Assembly (NCBI RefSeq): GCF_017591435.1
Contig: NC_059278.1
Location: 11,441,832-11,505,831 of the forward strand
Direction of reading: 5' to 3'
DNA length: 64,000 nt
From: Portunus trituberculatus
Taxonomy: Eukaryota > Arthropoda > Malacostraca > Decapoda > Portunidae
In this document: positions 12,925-24,683 of the stretch, piece after piece
Numbering within the stretch: the first letter of the stretch is position 1
How the letters are laid out: every line of letters starts with the position of its first letter
Program-made: the position numbers and the translations under genes
Notes under the pieces: model-generated
The model's database searches: none
The model's input: the letters and a program-made list of their open reading frames with translations, nothing else
What the model was told of the DNA's origin: nothing

Positions 12925-12971
12925 TATATTGTTCGTATACATATGCAGCCTCACCCAACATCTTCCCTTGT

Positions 12972-13200
12972 TGTATCCAAGGCCCATAGAATAGAAGGTC
13001 GACATATGCACAGCTATAAGGGGAAAAGAGCTGGGACTAGTGACGTCAGTGGGTCCACCAACCTAGGAAGTGTCTTTCTTGCATGGAAACCTCGCGCTCT
13101 CCCTATGCCTGCTGAGCAAATCATACTTACCTGGCACAGGAGACAAGTTTTGTGAAAGCTTCTCTGCTTCCTATTATCGTCCCACACCCTGTACTTGCCA

Positions 13201-13238
<38 letters not shown>

Positions 13239-13316
13239 TGTCAGAGCACTCTCTTTCTCTCTTTGACCATTATATCATTATCATGTTTAATGATATCAAT
13301 ACTCTTGCTGTTATTA

Positions 13317-13356
<40 letters not shown>

Positions 13357-13855
13357 AACTTTTGCTCTTATTATCATTAATATTAATATAGTGTTGCTGT
13401 TTTCGTTATTATTATTTCATTTTTACGTTACATATATACAACTGAGGCAATTTATATCTAAACAAGTAACTGAATGGGGACCTCTCAATAACTAGACATC
13501 AGAAATCTACTTCTCAATAACTAGACATCAGAAATTTATTAATGTCTTAAGGTGCAAAATTACCAGGAAAAAAAAATGATGGTTTTCATTTATCACATAC
13601 TACATATTATATACTACTGATAATTAAAACAGTCACACACTGCACAACTCAGCATTGTGACCGATGTTGGTGCAGAACAGAGAGAGAATGGGAGAGAGAA
13701 AAGCACATGAACACCTACCCAGCAGCTTGCTAACTGAAGCAATGTTCCCGCTCAGACCACTTGTGAACCCACTGACGTCACGGATGCTCATATTAGACCC
13801 ATTTTGAATGCCTCATAGGTCAATCTTCTATTCCATGGGCCTTGGTTGTATCTTG
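12972..13855. mobile_element. MITE l with about 30-bp inverted ends
   Basis: CCAAGGCCCATAGAATAGAA at the left is mirrored by TTCTATTCCATGGGCCTTGG at the right. A second inverted pair (GTGACGTCAGTGGGTCCACC against GAACCCACTGACGTCACGG) lies inside. Contains (TC)n at 13206-13235 and (TTA)n at 13315-13347. Lies within element j. Confidence 0.55.
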
Positions 13856-14091
13856 CCAGTCTCGTCTACGCTGTTGACTGTTTCGCATACTGTATCTTAG
13901 TGTTGTGTTCGCAATAACTTTTTTTGTTTAAGTAGTGATTTGTTAAGCCCTTACAATGCCGCCTAAGCCCTGTGCCCCTGCGAAAGCTTCCTCTAGTGAG
14001 CCCAAGAGGAAGAGGAAGATGATGACCATCAGTGAAAAAGTGAAACTTTTGCATATGATCAAAGAGGGCAGAAGAGGGTGTGTTACGTATC

Positions 14092-14238
<147 letters not shown>

Positions 14239-14469
14239 AATGTATAATTACTGTATAAGGTTTTATAATTAAATAGATTTAAGTAAAATACTGTATATGT
14301 AAAGTATAAATACTGTTTACATATTTCAAACATTCTGGTACCCACATACACATACACCAAAATTCCTTGAGGGGGGGGGTTGGGGGGCAAATCCTACTTC
14401 GCGGTTTTTCACCTCTTGGAGGGGATTCTGGTATGCATTAACCGTGATAAACGAAGGAAATCAGGCAGA

Positions 14470-14953
14470 ATGGCGAACAACACCCTACGGGTAAGTACAG
14501 TTCAGTTTTATTATAATTTGCAATCTTACTCCTTGACTGGCAAGATGAATTACTAACAACTTAATGACAACAATTTTGATAGCTTATGGATAAAAATAAA
14601 GAACTTAGGCACCTAGCACCCAACATCCCCAAAACACAATGACCTCCCATTGGAACAACTCCCTCCTCTACCTAGCATGTAAACCCGGCTAGTAGGCACA
14701 CTGAGCCATCCTAACCTTCCTTCACTTACAGTACTCCATGCGGAGAAACTGCAGTGATAGAGGGTAGCACGTTACCCACAATAATAGCAGATACAATATT
14801 ACACTACTGGTGAAACTTTCGTTGTCGTATTCCAGTCCACAGGTTTCGTAGCTAACATTATCTGCTTAGGGTAGCGCAAACTGCCACCTGTACTCTATAC
14901 ACAACAGTGGAGTAAAAGATACTCCTAAGCAAAGGTTCTATCAGTTTTCTAAC
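14470..14953. other. Intronic sequence, nothing recognised
   Basis: USP24 intron between exons M and N, next to exon M. No inverted ends, coding potential or simple repeat of note. Confidence 0.5.
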
Positions 14954-15066
14954 CTTGATGAAGGAGAAAGTCCTCCTAGTTCTGAAACAGCCATGGCAGT
15001 CAAGGTCTTTGTGGCAGTGGACACAGCAGCACCCAAGGCAGTCTCATTTACATGAAGCATCAGTTT
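14954..15066 (-). CDS. USP24: USP24-like exon M
   Basis: 113-bp exon found by phase bookkeeping. It enters in phase 0 (acceptor TTGTTTTAG) and leaves with two bases (donor CAAG|GTTAGA), exactly what exon N requires. The peptide KLMLHVNETALGAAVSTATK then TLTAMAV aligns with USP24 ASSALGGPTLTHAVTRATKM then LTATAMP. It is too short and split to stand out as an open frame. Confidence 0.82.
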
Positions 15067-15977
15067 CTAAAACAAAAGAAAACCACAATTATATATCTAA
15101 CATAAAATTAATAATCTCTTACTATAGATACTATGACATACCTGACATATAACAAGTAAAACATATGGAATAATGCAAGTAGAAAATATTGAATAACCCA
15201 AAAAGTATAAAAATTTAACTGACTACATTCTCAAAGAAGTAGCATTACTGAGAAAATTGAAGCCCCATGACCAGAAAATGGTACTTGTAAAATAGTACAG
15301 ACATATATGTTAAAGGAAAATACGATAAATTTAGACTTAGAAGCCAATACAACTGCTCACAACTGTGGCACCCTGTGGTATAGTAAGGAAAGTGACACTC
15401 AGGTCACATGCGTCAGATAGGGCAATTCAAGCTCTTTCATGAGGTACTTGACATATTCTGAAAGTCCAAAATAAATTCATAAAATTGGAATATAATAGAA
15501 AAACATGATTTTTCCACTCCCAAACTGCTCAGTAAGATATCTGTACTTTGAGGTAAGCACCAAATATAATCTTTTACTTCATTACAGCAGTGCTGTAGTG
15601 AGGTAAGTGGACACCTGGCTGAGTAAGGAGTGGGATATTCGAACGGTGTTTTCTCGATTGTTTGTCTGTGTCACTTACATCACTATAGCAGGAGGGCAAC
15701 CACAATTAATGCAGGAGATAAATAAAAACAGAGAACCTGAATGATACAGAGCTTAGGCAGTTTTATAATGAGTCCTTGAAGTAAGTAAGAAGGCACACAA
15801 GCAAAAGAAGCCAGAAATTCACAAGAACAACTTATAGACTGCACAACAACACAGCATCATGATGATAAACACAGAAATTACACATAATAGCATCAAAGAT
15901 TGCATAGCAATTTCAAAATTAACCTCATAAAAAGTAAGGATTTGATAATCTAATACAGAAGTAAAAATCACACTTAC
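15067..15977. other. USP24 intron between exons L and M, no feature seen
   Basis: AT-rich single-copy-looking sequence, with no mobile element ends or long repeats seen. Confidence 0.55.
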
Positions 15978-16172
15978 CTCTAGCTTTCTGTAACATTCTG
16001 TGACAAAACGTGCATGAAGCTGTGCTGGGTCACGCTTCAGCCGTACTGACAGACTCATGTAGCTCATATCCAAAAGGAGCTTCATAGCATCCTCAGCCAG
16101 ATATTCGTCCTGGCACTCAAGTACCAGTTGCCAGAAGAACTCAAGCCCCAGAGGTTCCAGTTTGTCAACAAT
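15978..16172 (-). CDS. USP24: USP24-like exon L
   Basis: 195-bp exon, phase 0 to 0, donor GAG|GTAAGT. The acceptor is a weak TTGTTCAAG. It is the only AG after an in-frame upstream stop that keeps phase. The peptide DKLEPLGLEFFWQLVLECQD and DMSYMSLSVRLKRDPAQLHA matches USP24 EKLELIGMDFIWKIA and NYSYINLNPRLKKDSVSLH. Confidence 0.88.
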
Positions 16173-16445
16173 CTTGAACAAATTTGACAAGGTTGTCACA
16201 AGAATTTCAAGACATCAAATCTCTAGTTACACATAACATGCATGCTCCAAATTTAGCAACTCCATTAATCATAATGTTCTTAAGTACATGTTCATAAACA
16301 TAACATTCCATATAAGGCAAAATGTAACAGCTAAAATCAGCACAAATTGAAAGTAATTTCAATATGTTCAAGATAAATATTTTTCCAAATCCATATAGAA
16401 CAAAACATCTGTAAGTGTTAATGTCAACTGATCACATGAGCTTAC

Positions 16446-16634
16446 AATCATATTTCCATTGCGAATCAACTTATGATCATTGAGGTTGACGACATGAAAA
16501 TAATCGACAATACAGGTGAAAGCAGGTCGGGTGAGAGTAACTGGATCCAGCCGCAGCAGCTTGTCACAGAAGAGATCCCGCTGAGTGGTGCTCTCAAGGT
16601 CACCCAGGCACCCACTGAACCATGCAAAGCAAAC
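16446..16634 (-). CDS. USP24: USP24-like exon K
   Basis: 189-bp exon, phase 0 to 0, acceptor CTTCTGACAG and donor ATT|GTAAGC. The correct frame reads VCFAWFSGCLGDLESTTQRD, then LLRLDPVTL and YFHVVNLNDHKLIRNGN. It parallels USP24 MCFEWFTKGQHDLES ... ILKLESYEIT ... FFENVNLCDHRLKRQG. The longest open frame across this stretch is a different, non-coding one. Confidence 0.88.
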
Positions 16635-17192
16635 CTGTCAGAAGCATCAGTTAGCCAAAATACTGAACAACACAGACAAAGTGACATGGTACCTATGAAT
16701 TCAATATCAAAGTAAAGTAGCTCAAGTTTTACTGAATCTCTCGTCTAAAAAGAAACACCATAAAAGTTATCATTCATATTTGTTTGTGTTGTACCTATGA
16801 AGAGATGTGGTTAGTGCTATGTGGTAGGTAGTATATCTGTAGTGGATAACTGGATGGTATGTATCAGTAAGTCACCAATGATGAATGTAGAATGGTGTGA
16901 TCATTCCTGTACCACGGTGGAAAGGGCTATTTATTAGTGACATCAGCACAGATTCACTCACTTTATAAACAATATAATGTAAATTAATTACACTTTTACT
17001 GATTATAAAGTTCAAAAGCCTAATATAACCTCTCAGAATGTGGTAAGAATTTTGAACAACTATTACTCTTCATGATGTCTTGAAAGATGGAGCAATCAGA
17101 CCAATGCTCACAAAATTTCCCTCCTATCCATAGTGATTAATTATTTATAGCTATCATCAATGCTTGAGACATAACAAACAATATATTCTAAC
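16635..17192. other. USP24 intron between exons J and K, no feature seen
   Basis: AT-rich intron without recognisable repeats. The short introns here contrast with the transposon-laden ones elsewhere in the gene. Confidence 0.55.
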
Positions 17193-17324
17193 CTCTTTAT
17201 CATAGGCCGATGCCTTGAGGTTGGCCACCAGTGTATCCCAAATGTCTTTGCACCGAGGCCATGCCAAATAAATGTCTCCCTCCTTCAGCAGAAATTGAAG
17301 GAACTCCAAGTGAACTTTTAAGTA
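17193..17324 (-). CDS. USP24: USP24-like exon J
   Basis: 132-bp exon, phase 0 to 0, acceptor TTCTTTCAG and donor GAG|GTTAGA. The peptide YLKVHLEFLQFLLKEGDIYL and AWPRCKDIWDTLVANL matches USP24 YLEAHLKFLAFFLQEATLYL and WNRAKEIWECLV. The remainder of the longer open frame is intronic. Confidence 0.93.
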
Positions 17325-17565
17325 CTGAAAGAAGAAAAGGAACACTCTCATGACCACAGAAAACACTGGAAATAAGCACAAAATTATACAATTGAACTGA
17401 TGAGTCACTATTGCAAACAAATACAACCACATACTCTACTAATTCATGTCACTATTGCAAACAAATATAACCACATACTCTATCAATTCATACTAACTGT
17501 AAGACAAATAAGCAAGGGCTCTAGAATGGTTGTAAATGAAAGAATTATTTAAATAAACTGCTTAC

Positions 17566-17715
17566 ATGATCATGAGTATATTTGCCATCAATCAGGGTGT
17601 CTGGAGAAGGTGGTTGGTTGCCACAGGTGGACACAGCTAGAGCATGACACTTGGACAGGCTTGCAGTGATCAGCTTTACAATTTCATGACTCCGATTAAG
17701 TTCAGACAGAGTAGC
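17566..17715 (-). CDS. USP24: USP24-like exon I
   Basis: 150-bp exon, phase 0 to 0, acceptor ATATTTCAG and donor CAT|GTAAGC. The peptide ATLSELNRSHEIVKLITASL ... TLIDGKYTHDH matches USP24 FEIVKLVTGSL ... TLVDGRYTYRE. Confidence 0.9.
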
Positions 17716-17949
17716 CTGAAATATATTAAGTTCAATCCCATAATCATTAAGAGCTGACAATAAGGTACACCTCAAATATCATTTCAGTAATAAATATGTA
17801 ATCATTTATCACATCTATCTACTTTCTATTCTGCTTTTAATTTCAGTCATATAGAATTTCACTTTCAGAAATTAAGTAATCAAGGGTCAGGTACTTACTT
17901 CTGCAGAAAAAATTGGAAATAGTAATAAGACATTTATGACAATACAAAC

Positions 17950-18084
17950 CTTTTCAGTCTTGAAATAAGATGCTCCTCCTTTTGTAATAGACTGAGCCAA
18001 GTAGTGTAGCTGTTTCAATGGAAGATAAACTGCAGGACTTCTTTTTATGTCCTCGACGCAACGGACAATATATGTTTTACGGAG
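17950..18084 (-). CDS. USP24: USP24-like exon H
   Basis: 135-bp exon, phase 0 to 0, acceptor TTTTTCCCCAG and donor AAAG|GTTTGT. The peptide LRKTYIVRCVEDIKRSP ... LKQLHYLAQSITKGGASYF aligns with USP24 RSYIIKCIEDIKRPG ... LRQLHEITRSFIK. It is shorter than the vertebrate segment, which has an insertion after EDIKRPG. Confidence 0.9.
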
Positions 18085-18416
18085 CTGGGGAAAAATACAC
18101 ATGAATAGAGTATATGTACTAATCAATTTTAATAGTTAACAAAAAAATTTTCTTAGATTTTACTTCAAAACCAAAACGTAAGGTATTCATTTATCACATT
18201 ACATATACAGTGGAGTCTCAGGATACGAACGTCTCACCTTACGAGCAATTCAGGTTACGAGCACAAAATACACAGAAAATTCACCTCGGTATATGAGCAT
18301 TCGCTTCGGTCATGTGCAATGCTGTGGCTCCCGCCACTCCATGATGAATCACGTTCTCACTGTATATGAACACACGCACATGCACACACACACGGGCACA
18401 TGGACACACAGACAAA

Positions 18417-18420
<4 letters not shown>

Positions 18421-18498
<78 letters not shown>
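18421..18498. repeat. (CA)n microsatellite, 78 bp, abutting a truncated LINE
   Basis: Uninterrupted CA run ending exactly where LINE copy A1 begins (GGCAGAATACTGAAAG). Confidence 0.98.
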
Positions 18499-18500
<2 letters not shown>

Positions 18501-19990
18501 CAGAATACTGAAAGAATGTAAGGAAGAACTAGCAAGTCCAATATACAACATCATAAAATGCTCAATAGAAAATGGAACAGTGCCAGTGGAGTGGAAAAGA
18601 GCTGAGGTGGTTCCCATATATAAGAGCGGAAGGAAGGAAGAACCTTTAAATTACAGGCCGGTATCACTAACTAGTGTAATATGCAAGATGTGTGAAAAAG
18701 TAATAAAGAAGCAATGGATCGAGTTTCTTGAAGACAACAAAATATTATCAAATAGCCAATTTGGTTTTAGAAAAGGTCGGTCATGTGTGACAAATTTATT
18801 GAGTTTCTACTCTAGAATAGTTGATAAAGTACAAGAGAGAGAGGATGGGTTGACTGTATTTATTTAGATCTAAAAAAGGCTTTTGATAAAGTGCCACATG
18901 AAAGATTACTATGGAAGTTAGAGGAGAAGGGTGGCTTAAAAGGAAGCACATTGAGATGGATGAAGAATTATTTAAGGGGAGAGAAATAAGGACGATAGTT
19001 AAAGATATGAAGTCCAAGTGGAGAACAGTAGACAGCAGAGTGCCACAGGGGTCAGTATTGGCACCAATACTTTTTCTCGTATATATAAATGACATGCCAG
19101 AGGAGTGAACAGCTACATAAATCTGTTTGCGGACGATGCGAAACTGTGCAGAGTCATTAAACAAAAAGAGGATTGTGAAATACTACAGGAAGACTTAAAC
19201 AAGATCTGGAAATGGAGCAAAAAATGGGAGATGGAATTCAATGTGGACAAAAGCCATGTCATGGAAATGGGAAAAAGTGAAAGACGACCAGTGGGAATCT
19301 ATAAGATGGGAGATGGAGTAGAACTAGAAAAAGTAAAAAAGGAAAAGGACTTGGGAGTGACAATGGAAGAAAATAATCAACCGGTTAGCCATATTGATAG
19401 AATTTTCAGAGAGACGTATAATTTGCTAAGGAATATTGGAGTAGCATTTCACTATATGGACAAGGAAATGATGAAGAAATTGATAAGTACTAAAATAAGA
19501 CCTAGATTGGAATATGCAGTTGTGTGGACTCCCCATAAAAAGAAACACATAAGAAAATTAGAGAGACTACAAAAAATGGCTACAAGAATGGTTCCAGAAT
19601 TTAAAGGGATGGCATATGAGGAGAGACTAAAGGCAATGGATCTACCAACCTTGGAGCAGAGAAGAGAGAGAGGGGATCTGATACAAGTTTATAAATTGAT
19701 TAACGGAATGGATGAAGTGGATAATGAGAAACTGATCCTGAGAGAAGAATATGACTTTAGAAGCACAAGATCGCATAGTAAGAAACTAAGGAAGGGACGA
19801 TGTCTGAGAGATGTTAAAAATTTAGTTTCCATAAGATGTGTTGAGACTTGGAACAGTTTGAGTGAGGAAGTGGTATCAGCAAAGAGTGTACATAGTTTTA
19901 AAGAAAAATTGGATAAGTGTAGATATGGAGACGGGACCACACGAGCATAAAGCCCAGGCCCTGTAAAACTACTAGGTAAATAGGTAAATA
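18499..19990 (+). mobile_element. LINE family A, 5'-truncated copy A1 (RT to 3' end)
   Basis: Begins at GGCAGAATACTGAAAGAATG, matching about 22560 of full copy A2, and runs to the 3' tail TAGGTAAATAGGTAAATACA. It encodes the non-LTR RT core: VEWKRAEVVPIYKSG, NYRPVSLTSVICK, QFGFRKGRSC, LVYINDMP, LFADDAKLC. A CR1/L2-like C-terminal region follows (LEYAVVWTP, YEERLKAMDLPTLEQRRERG). Followed immediately by (CA)n and then copy A2. Confidence 0.9.
18512..19950 (+). pseudogene. LINE A1 reverse transcriptase ORF2 (frameshifted)
   Basis: Three overlapping frames (18500-18867, 18911-19108, 19105-19950) together give a non-LTR RT. The catalytic FADD at about 19128-19139 is intact. Breaks occur near 18840 (within a GA run before the LDLKKAFD region) and at 19100 (around NDMP). 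The last frame of 281 codons is clean, up to WNSLSEEVVSAKSVHSFKEK and the stop. Confidence 0.85.
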
Positions 19991-20150
19991 CACACAACAC
20001 ACACACACACACGAGACGCAGCAGAGGAAGGACGCGATACCGTCGCTCCCGACAATCAGCTGATCTTCACTACCTTTGTTTGGGTTTACAGTGGCCTGGG
20101 CGATAAGTGTGGACTCATTTTTCCTTTCATGAATACAGTGTTAAATAATA

Positions 20151-21180
20151 ATGAGTGAGAAAGAGATTCCATCTAAATGCAGGTATGTGACAAGGGAAAG
20201 AATGAAAGCTGATGATGACAATGTTGGTGAGGGAGGAGGAGAATTTGAAGGCTTTGATACGGCGCAAACTTCACTATTTGATAGAGTCTTAACTATCGAA
20301 CGTAAATTAGATAAATTGATAAAGGAGAGTATGGGAATGAAAGAGAATGAAGAACAGGATAAAGAGCTCCAGAAATTGAAAGAAAGGATAAAAGAGTGGA
20401 AGAAAACGAAACTAGGCTAAGAACCGAAAATGAAGAATTAAAAGTCCAAATAGCGAACTATAAGAAATTGATGGAAGAAGGACTCGGTAAAGCCGAGAAA
20501 GAAAAAGAAAAGCTAAAAGATCTAGTTAACAAAGAAGAAGAAAGAGTACAAGACGTGATTAAAAAGAAGTACAAGCATGGAGAATCCAAGATAAGAAAGA
20601 CAAGGAATCATTTCAAGAAGTATTTCAAGAACAGTTAAAAGAAAGAGATGAAAATATGACAAGCAAAATGATAGGAGTCCTCAAGAAAAAGAAAATTTAG
20701 TAAGAGAAATTGCAGAAAAAAGAAGAGTGTAATTATTTTTGGACTGAAAGAAAAAATGTTAAATATAGACCAAGAAGGGAAAAAGACGAAATGAAATCAG
20801 TAAAAGACCTACTAAAACATCTGAATGACGAGGATAGACAGAACTTAGAAGAGGAAGTAGAAGAAATCCATAGAATGGGACCATATCAAGAAGGAACAGT
20901 GAGACCAATTAAGATATTACTAAAATCACAAGCAGCAGCAGAAGAAGTACTATATAGAAAAACGAAACTCAGAGAAACAGAAGGTTGCAAAGATATATAT
21001 ATAAAGAAAAATAGAAACGAGGAGGAAAGGAAGAGACACAATGAACTGGTGGCAGAAGCAAGAGAAAAAATAATGAAAGGTCAGAGGAGGAGAAGAAGGC
21101 ATTTTTGGAGAATTATAGGAGACAGGATAAGGAAATGGTATATAAAAGAGAAAGAAGAGAAAAGAATGGAGCAAGTTTAA
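20151..21180 (+). pseudogene. LINE A2 ORF1, coiled-coil nucleic-acid-binding type protein
   Basis: Starts MSEKEIPSKCRYVTRERM. Heptad-rich Glu/Lys segments (LTIERKLDKLIKES, ENEELKVQIANYKKLMEEGL) predict a long coiled coil. The C-terminal part has a KDLLKHLNDEDRQNLEEEVE then IHRMGPYQ motif, as in LINE ORF1 RNA-binding domains. Frameshifts occur near 20405 and 20640. Expected role: RNA chaperone of the retrotransposon particle. Confidence 0.75.
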
Positions 21181-21207
21181 CTAAAATGATAAGAACAAGA
21201 GATTAAA

Positions 21208-24003
21208 ATGATGTATACAAACATAGATGGGATTTTATCTAGTAAATTAGAATTAAGAGATTACATAAAGAAAGAAGAACCAGATATTGTATGCCTGGTG
21301 GAAACAAAGTTAAATGAGGCAATAAAAATAGACATAGATAAAAGGTATAATATATGGAGGAGAGAGAGAGTGGGTAAAGGAGGAGGAGGAGTCATGATGA
21401 TGTTAAGGAAGGAGATAGTGGTAAATCAAGTGGAGTTTGGGGAAGGAAAATCAGAAATACTGTATGTTAAGATGCATATTAACAAAAGGAGTTAACAATC
21501 ATTGGAACATATGTGCCACCAAAACAAACTCATGGACTAACCAAGAATATAGAGACATGATAGATGACACAATAAGGAGTCTTACAAGAATCATTAAGGA
21601 AAGGAGAAAAGTGATATTGATAGGAGATTTCAACTGTAAGGAGGTAGACTGGGAAAATTATGAAAGTGGTATGGGGAAGATGCCTGGGAGATAGATTCCT
21701 GAACCTAATGATAGATAATTTGATGGTCCAAAGAGTAAAGGAAAACACAAGATTCAGAGGAAACGATGAGCCGGCAAGATTAGACCTAGTTTTTACAAGG
21801 GATATACCAATTAACGATGATATAAGATACAAGTGCCCATTGGGAAAGAGTGACCATGTAATATTAGAGATGGATATAGAAGAAGGAAAGGAAGATAGAG
21901 ATGAATCATACAAAGGAGACCGATTAAATTACAGAAAGGCTGATATTGAGAATCTCAAGAACTATTTTAAAACGTAAACTGGGAGGAGATGGAAAACTCA
22001 TTAACGGTTCAAGAGAAATATAACTTATTTTTGGAAATATACAAAACTGGGGTCAGGGAATATGTTCCGAAATATAGACCTAAAGAAGAAGGAAAGAAAG
22101 ATTGGTTTAATGCAAGATGTGCTAGGGCAAAGGAGAAACGAGATGGAGCATGGAAAAGGTGGAGAAGAAACAGAAATCCAGAAAATAAGGAAAACTTCAA
22201 AACAGCAAGAAATGAATATGCTAAGGTGAGAAAGGAAGAAGAAAAGAACTATGAAAAGGACATTGTCGAAAAATGTAAGGAACAACCAAAATTGTTCTAC
22301 AGATTCATAAATGGAAAAATAAGACAAAAAGAAACAATAGAAAGGTTAAAAGGAGAAACGGAATGGTGGAAGACCCAAAAGTATGGCAGAACTGTTAAAT
22401 AGTAAATTTCATGAGGTCTTTACTAAGGAATCCAAATTTGAAAGACCACAGGGTAATAGAGACTGTCTATATGAAAGAGATTAAAGTAACCAAGCTTGAA
22501 ATAAAAAGTTGATGACGGAATTGGATGAGGAAAAGGCAATGGGACCGGATGAAGTCTCAGGCAGAATACTGAAAGAATGTAGGGAAGAACTAGCAAGTCC
22601 AATATACAACATCATAAAATGCTCAATAGAAAATGGAACAGTGCCAGTGGAGTGGAAAAGAGCTGAGGTGGTTCCCATATATAAGAGCGGAAGGAAGGAA
22701 GAACCTTTAAATTACAGGCCGGTATCACTAACTAGTGTAATATGCAAGATGTGTGAAAAAGTAATAAAGAAGCAATGGATCGAGTTTCTTGAAGACAACA
22801 AAATATTATCAAATAGCCAATTTGGTTTTAGAAAAGGTCGGTCATGTGTGACAAATTTATTGAGTTTCTACTCTAGAATAGTTGATAAAGTACAAGAGAG
22901 AGAGGATGGGTTGACTGTATTTATTTAGATCTAAAAAGGCTTTTGATAAAGTGCCACATGAAAGATTACTATGGAAGTTAGAGGAGAAGGGTGGCTTAAA
23001 AGGAAGCACATTGAGATGGATGAAGAATTACTTAAGGGGAGAGAAATAAGGACGATAGTTAAAGATATGAAGTCCAAGTGGAGAACAGTAGACAGCGGAG
23101 TGCCACAGGGGTCAGTATTGGCACCAATACTTTTCTCGTATATATAAATGACATGCCAGAGGAGTGAACAGCTACATAAATCTGTTTGCGACGATGCGAA
23201 ACTGTGCAGAGTCATTAAACAAAAGAGGATTGTGAAATACTACAGGAAGACTTAAACAAGATCTGGAAATGGAGCAAAAATGGGAGATGGAATTCAATGT
23301 GGACAAAAGCCATGTCATGGAAATGGGAAAAAGTGAAAGACGACCAGTGGGAATCTATAAGATGGGAGATGGAGTAGAACTAGAAAAAGTAAAAAGGAAA
23401 AGGACTTGGGAGTGACAATGGAAGAAAATAATCAACCGGTTAGCCATATTGATAGAATTTTCAGAGAGACGATAATTTGCTAAGGAATATTGGAGTAGCA
23501 TTTCACTATATGGACAAGGAAATGATGAAGAAATTGATAAGTACTAAAATAAGACCTAGATTGGAATATGCAGGAGTTGTGTGGACTCCCATAAAAGAAA
23601 CACATAAGAAAATTAGAGACTACAAAAATGGCTACAAGAATGGTTCCAGAATTTAAAGGGATGGCATATGAGGAGAGACTAAAGGCAATGGATCTACCAA
23701 CCTTGGAGCAGAGAAGAGAGAGAGGATCTGATACAAGTTTATAAATTGATTAACGGAATGGATGAAGTGGATAATGAGAAACTGATCCTGAGAGAAGAAT
23801 ATGACTTTAGAAGCACAAGATCGCATAGTAAGAAACTAAGGAAGGGACGATGTCTGAGAGATGTTAAAAAATTTAGCTTCCCGCAAAGATGTGTTGAGAC
23901 TTGGAACAGTTTGAGTGAGGAAGTGGTATCAGCAAAGAGTGTACATAGTTTTAAAGAAAAATTGGATAAGTGTAGATATGGAGACGGGACCACACGAGCA
24001 TAA
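21208..24003 (+). pseudogene. LINE A2 ORF2, endonuclease plus reverse transcriptase
   Basis: Apurinic-type endonuclease: MYTNIDGILSSKLELRDYI, PDIVCLVETKLNEA, KGGGGVMMM, ILIGDFNCKEVDWE, RLDLVFTRDIP, GKSDHVILE. Then RT (22509-22928 and shifted frames) with the same motifs as A1, ending KEKLDKCRYGDGTTRA. At least eight frame breaks, several at homopolymers, and a stop at 22925-22927 shared with A1. The catalytic DD has lost frame here (TTTGCGACGATG at about 23184). Confidence 0.85.
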
Positions 24004-24055
24004 AGCCCAAACCCTGTAAAACTACAACTAGGTAAATACAACTAGGTAAATACAC

Positions 24056-24346
24056 ACGGTAGCTCAGTGGTTAGAGCGCTGGCTTCACAAGCCAGAGGAA
24101 CGGGGTTCGATTCCCCAGCCGGGTGGAGATATTTGGGTGTGTCTCCTTTCACGTGTAGCCCCTGTTCACCTAGTAGTGAGTAGGTACGGGATGTAAATTG
24201 AGGAGTTGTGACCTTGTTGTCCCGGTGTGTGGTATGTGCCTGGTCTCAGGCCTATCCGAAGATCGGAAATAATGAGCTCTGAGCTCGTTCCGTAGGGTAA
24301 CGTCTGGCTGTCTCGTCAGAGACTGCAGCAGATCAAACAAACAGTG

Positions 24347-24348
<2 letters not shown>
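24056..24348 (+). mobile_element. tRNA-Val-derived SINE, copy S1a
   Basis: The head resembles tRNA-Val(CAC): A-box TAGCTCAGTGG at 24059, a perfect anticodon stem CTGGC/GCCAG with loop TTCACAA (CAC at 24086-24088), and B-box GGTTCGATTCC at 24104-24114. The acceptor stem does not pair, so it is not a working tRNA. The body includes GTAGCCCCTGTTCACCTAGT and CTGAGCTCGTTCCGTAGGG, shared with 58985-59210. It starts directly at the LINE A2 tail and ends in (CA)n at 24349-24379. Confidence 0.85.
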
Positions 24349-24379
<31 letters not shown>

Positions 24380-24384
<5 letters not shown>

Positions 24385-24584
24385 ACACAGGCAAACCTCT
24401 TAATGTGTAGCCCCTGTTCACCTAGCAGTCAATAGAAATGGGATGTAACTTAAGGGGTTGTGGCCTCACTGTCCCAGTGAGTGATGTGTGATGTGGTCTC
24501 AGTACTACCCGAAGATCGGTCAGTATGAGCATTGAGCTCTTTCCATAGGGGAAAAGCTGGCTAGATGACCAGATGACTGTAGTG

Positions 24585-24588
<4 letters not shown>
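24380..24588 (+). mobile_element. SINE body without tRNA head, copy S1b
   Basis: Shares GTAGCCCCTGTTCACCTAGC, GAAGATCGGTCAG and GAGCTCTTTCCATAGGG with S1a and S1c, in a second subfamily (GGGGTTGTGGCCTCACT). Followed by (CA)n. Confidence 0.8.

Positions 24589-24680
<92 letters not shown>
24589..24680. repeat. (CA)n microsatellite, about 92 bp
   Basis: Uninterrupted AC dinucleotides between SINE S1b and the LINE C 5' region. Confidence 0.98.

Positions 24681-24683
<3 letters not shown>

Larger units (their letters stand above)
20012..24055 (+). mobile_element. LINE family A, near full-length copy A2 (CR1/L2-like non-LTR retrotransposon)
   Basis: Layout: 5' UTR (20012-20150), ORF1 coiled-coil protein, ORF2 endonuclease plus RT, and 3' tail CTAGGTAAATACAACTAGG. 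It begins right after the (CA)n behind copy A1 and ends in ACACAC followed by a tRNA-type SINE. Its RT region is almost identical to A1 but lacks single bases at many homopolymers. The clade name is inferred from the C-terminal LERLQKMATRMVPEFKG-type motif, not from a phylogeny. Confidence 0.88.

Noticed and set aside
16466..16687. Longest open frame over USP24 exon K (either strand)
   Set aside because: The frame that continues exons J and L in phase and matches the family is a different, shorter one.
18281..18617. Cys-Val and His-Thr repeat proteins
   Set aside because: Translations of (CA)n on either strand; also at 24520-24785, 30910-31297 and 58529-58640.
24056..24130. Functional tRNA-Val(CAC) gene
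   Set aside because: The D-arm, anticodon arm and T-arm are recognisable, but the acceptor stem does not pair and the sequence continues into a repeated SINE body; the same applies to 30713-30785.
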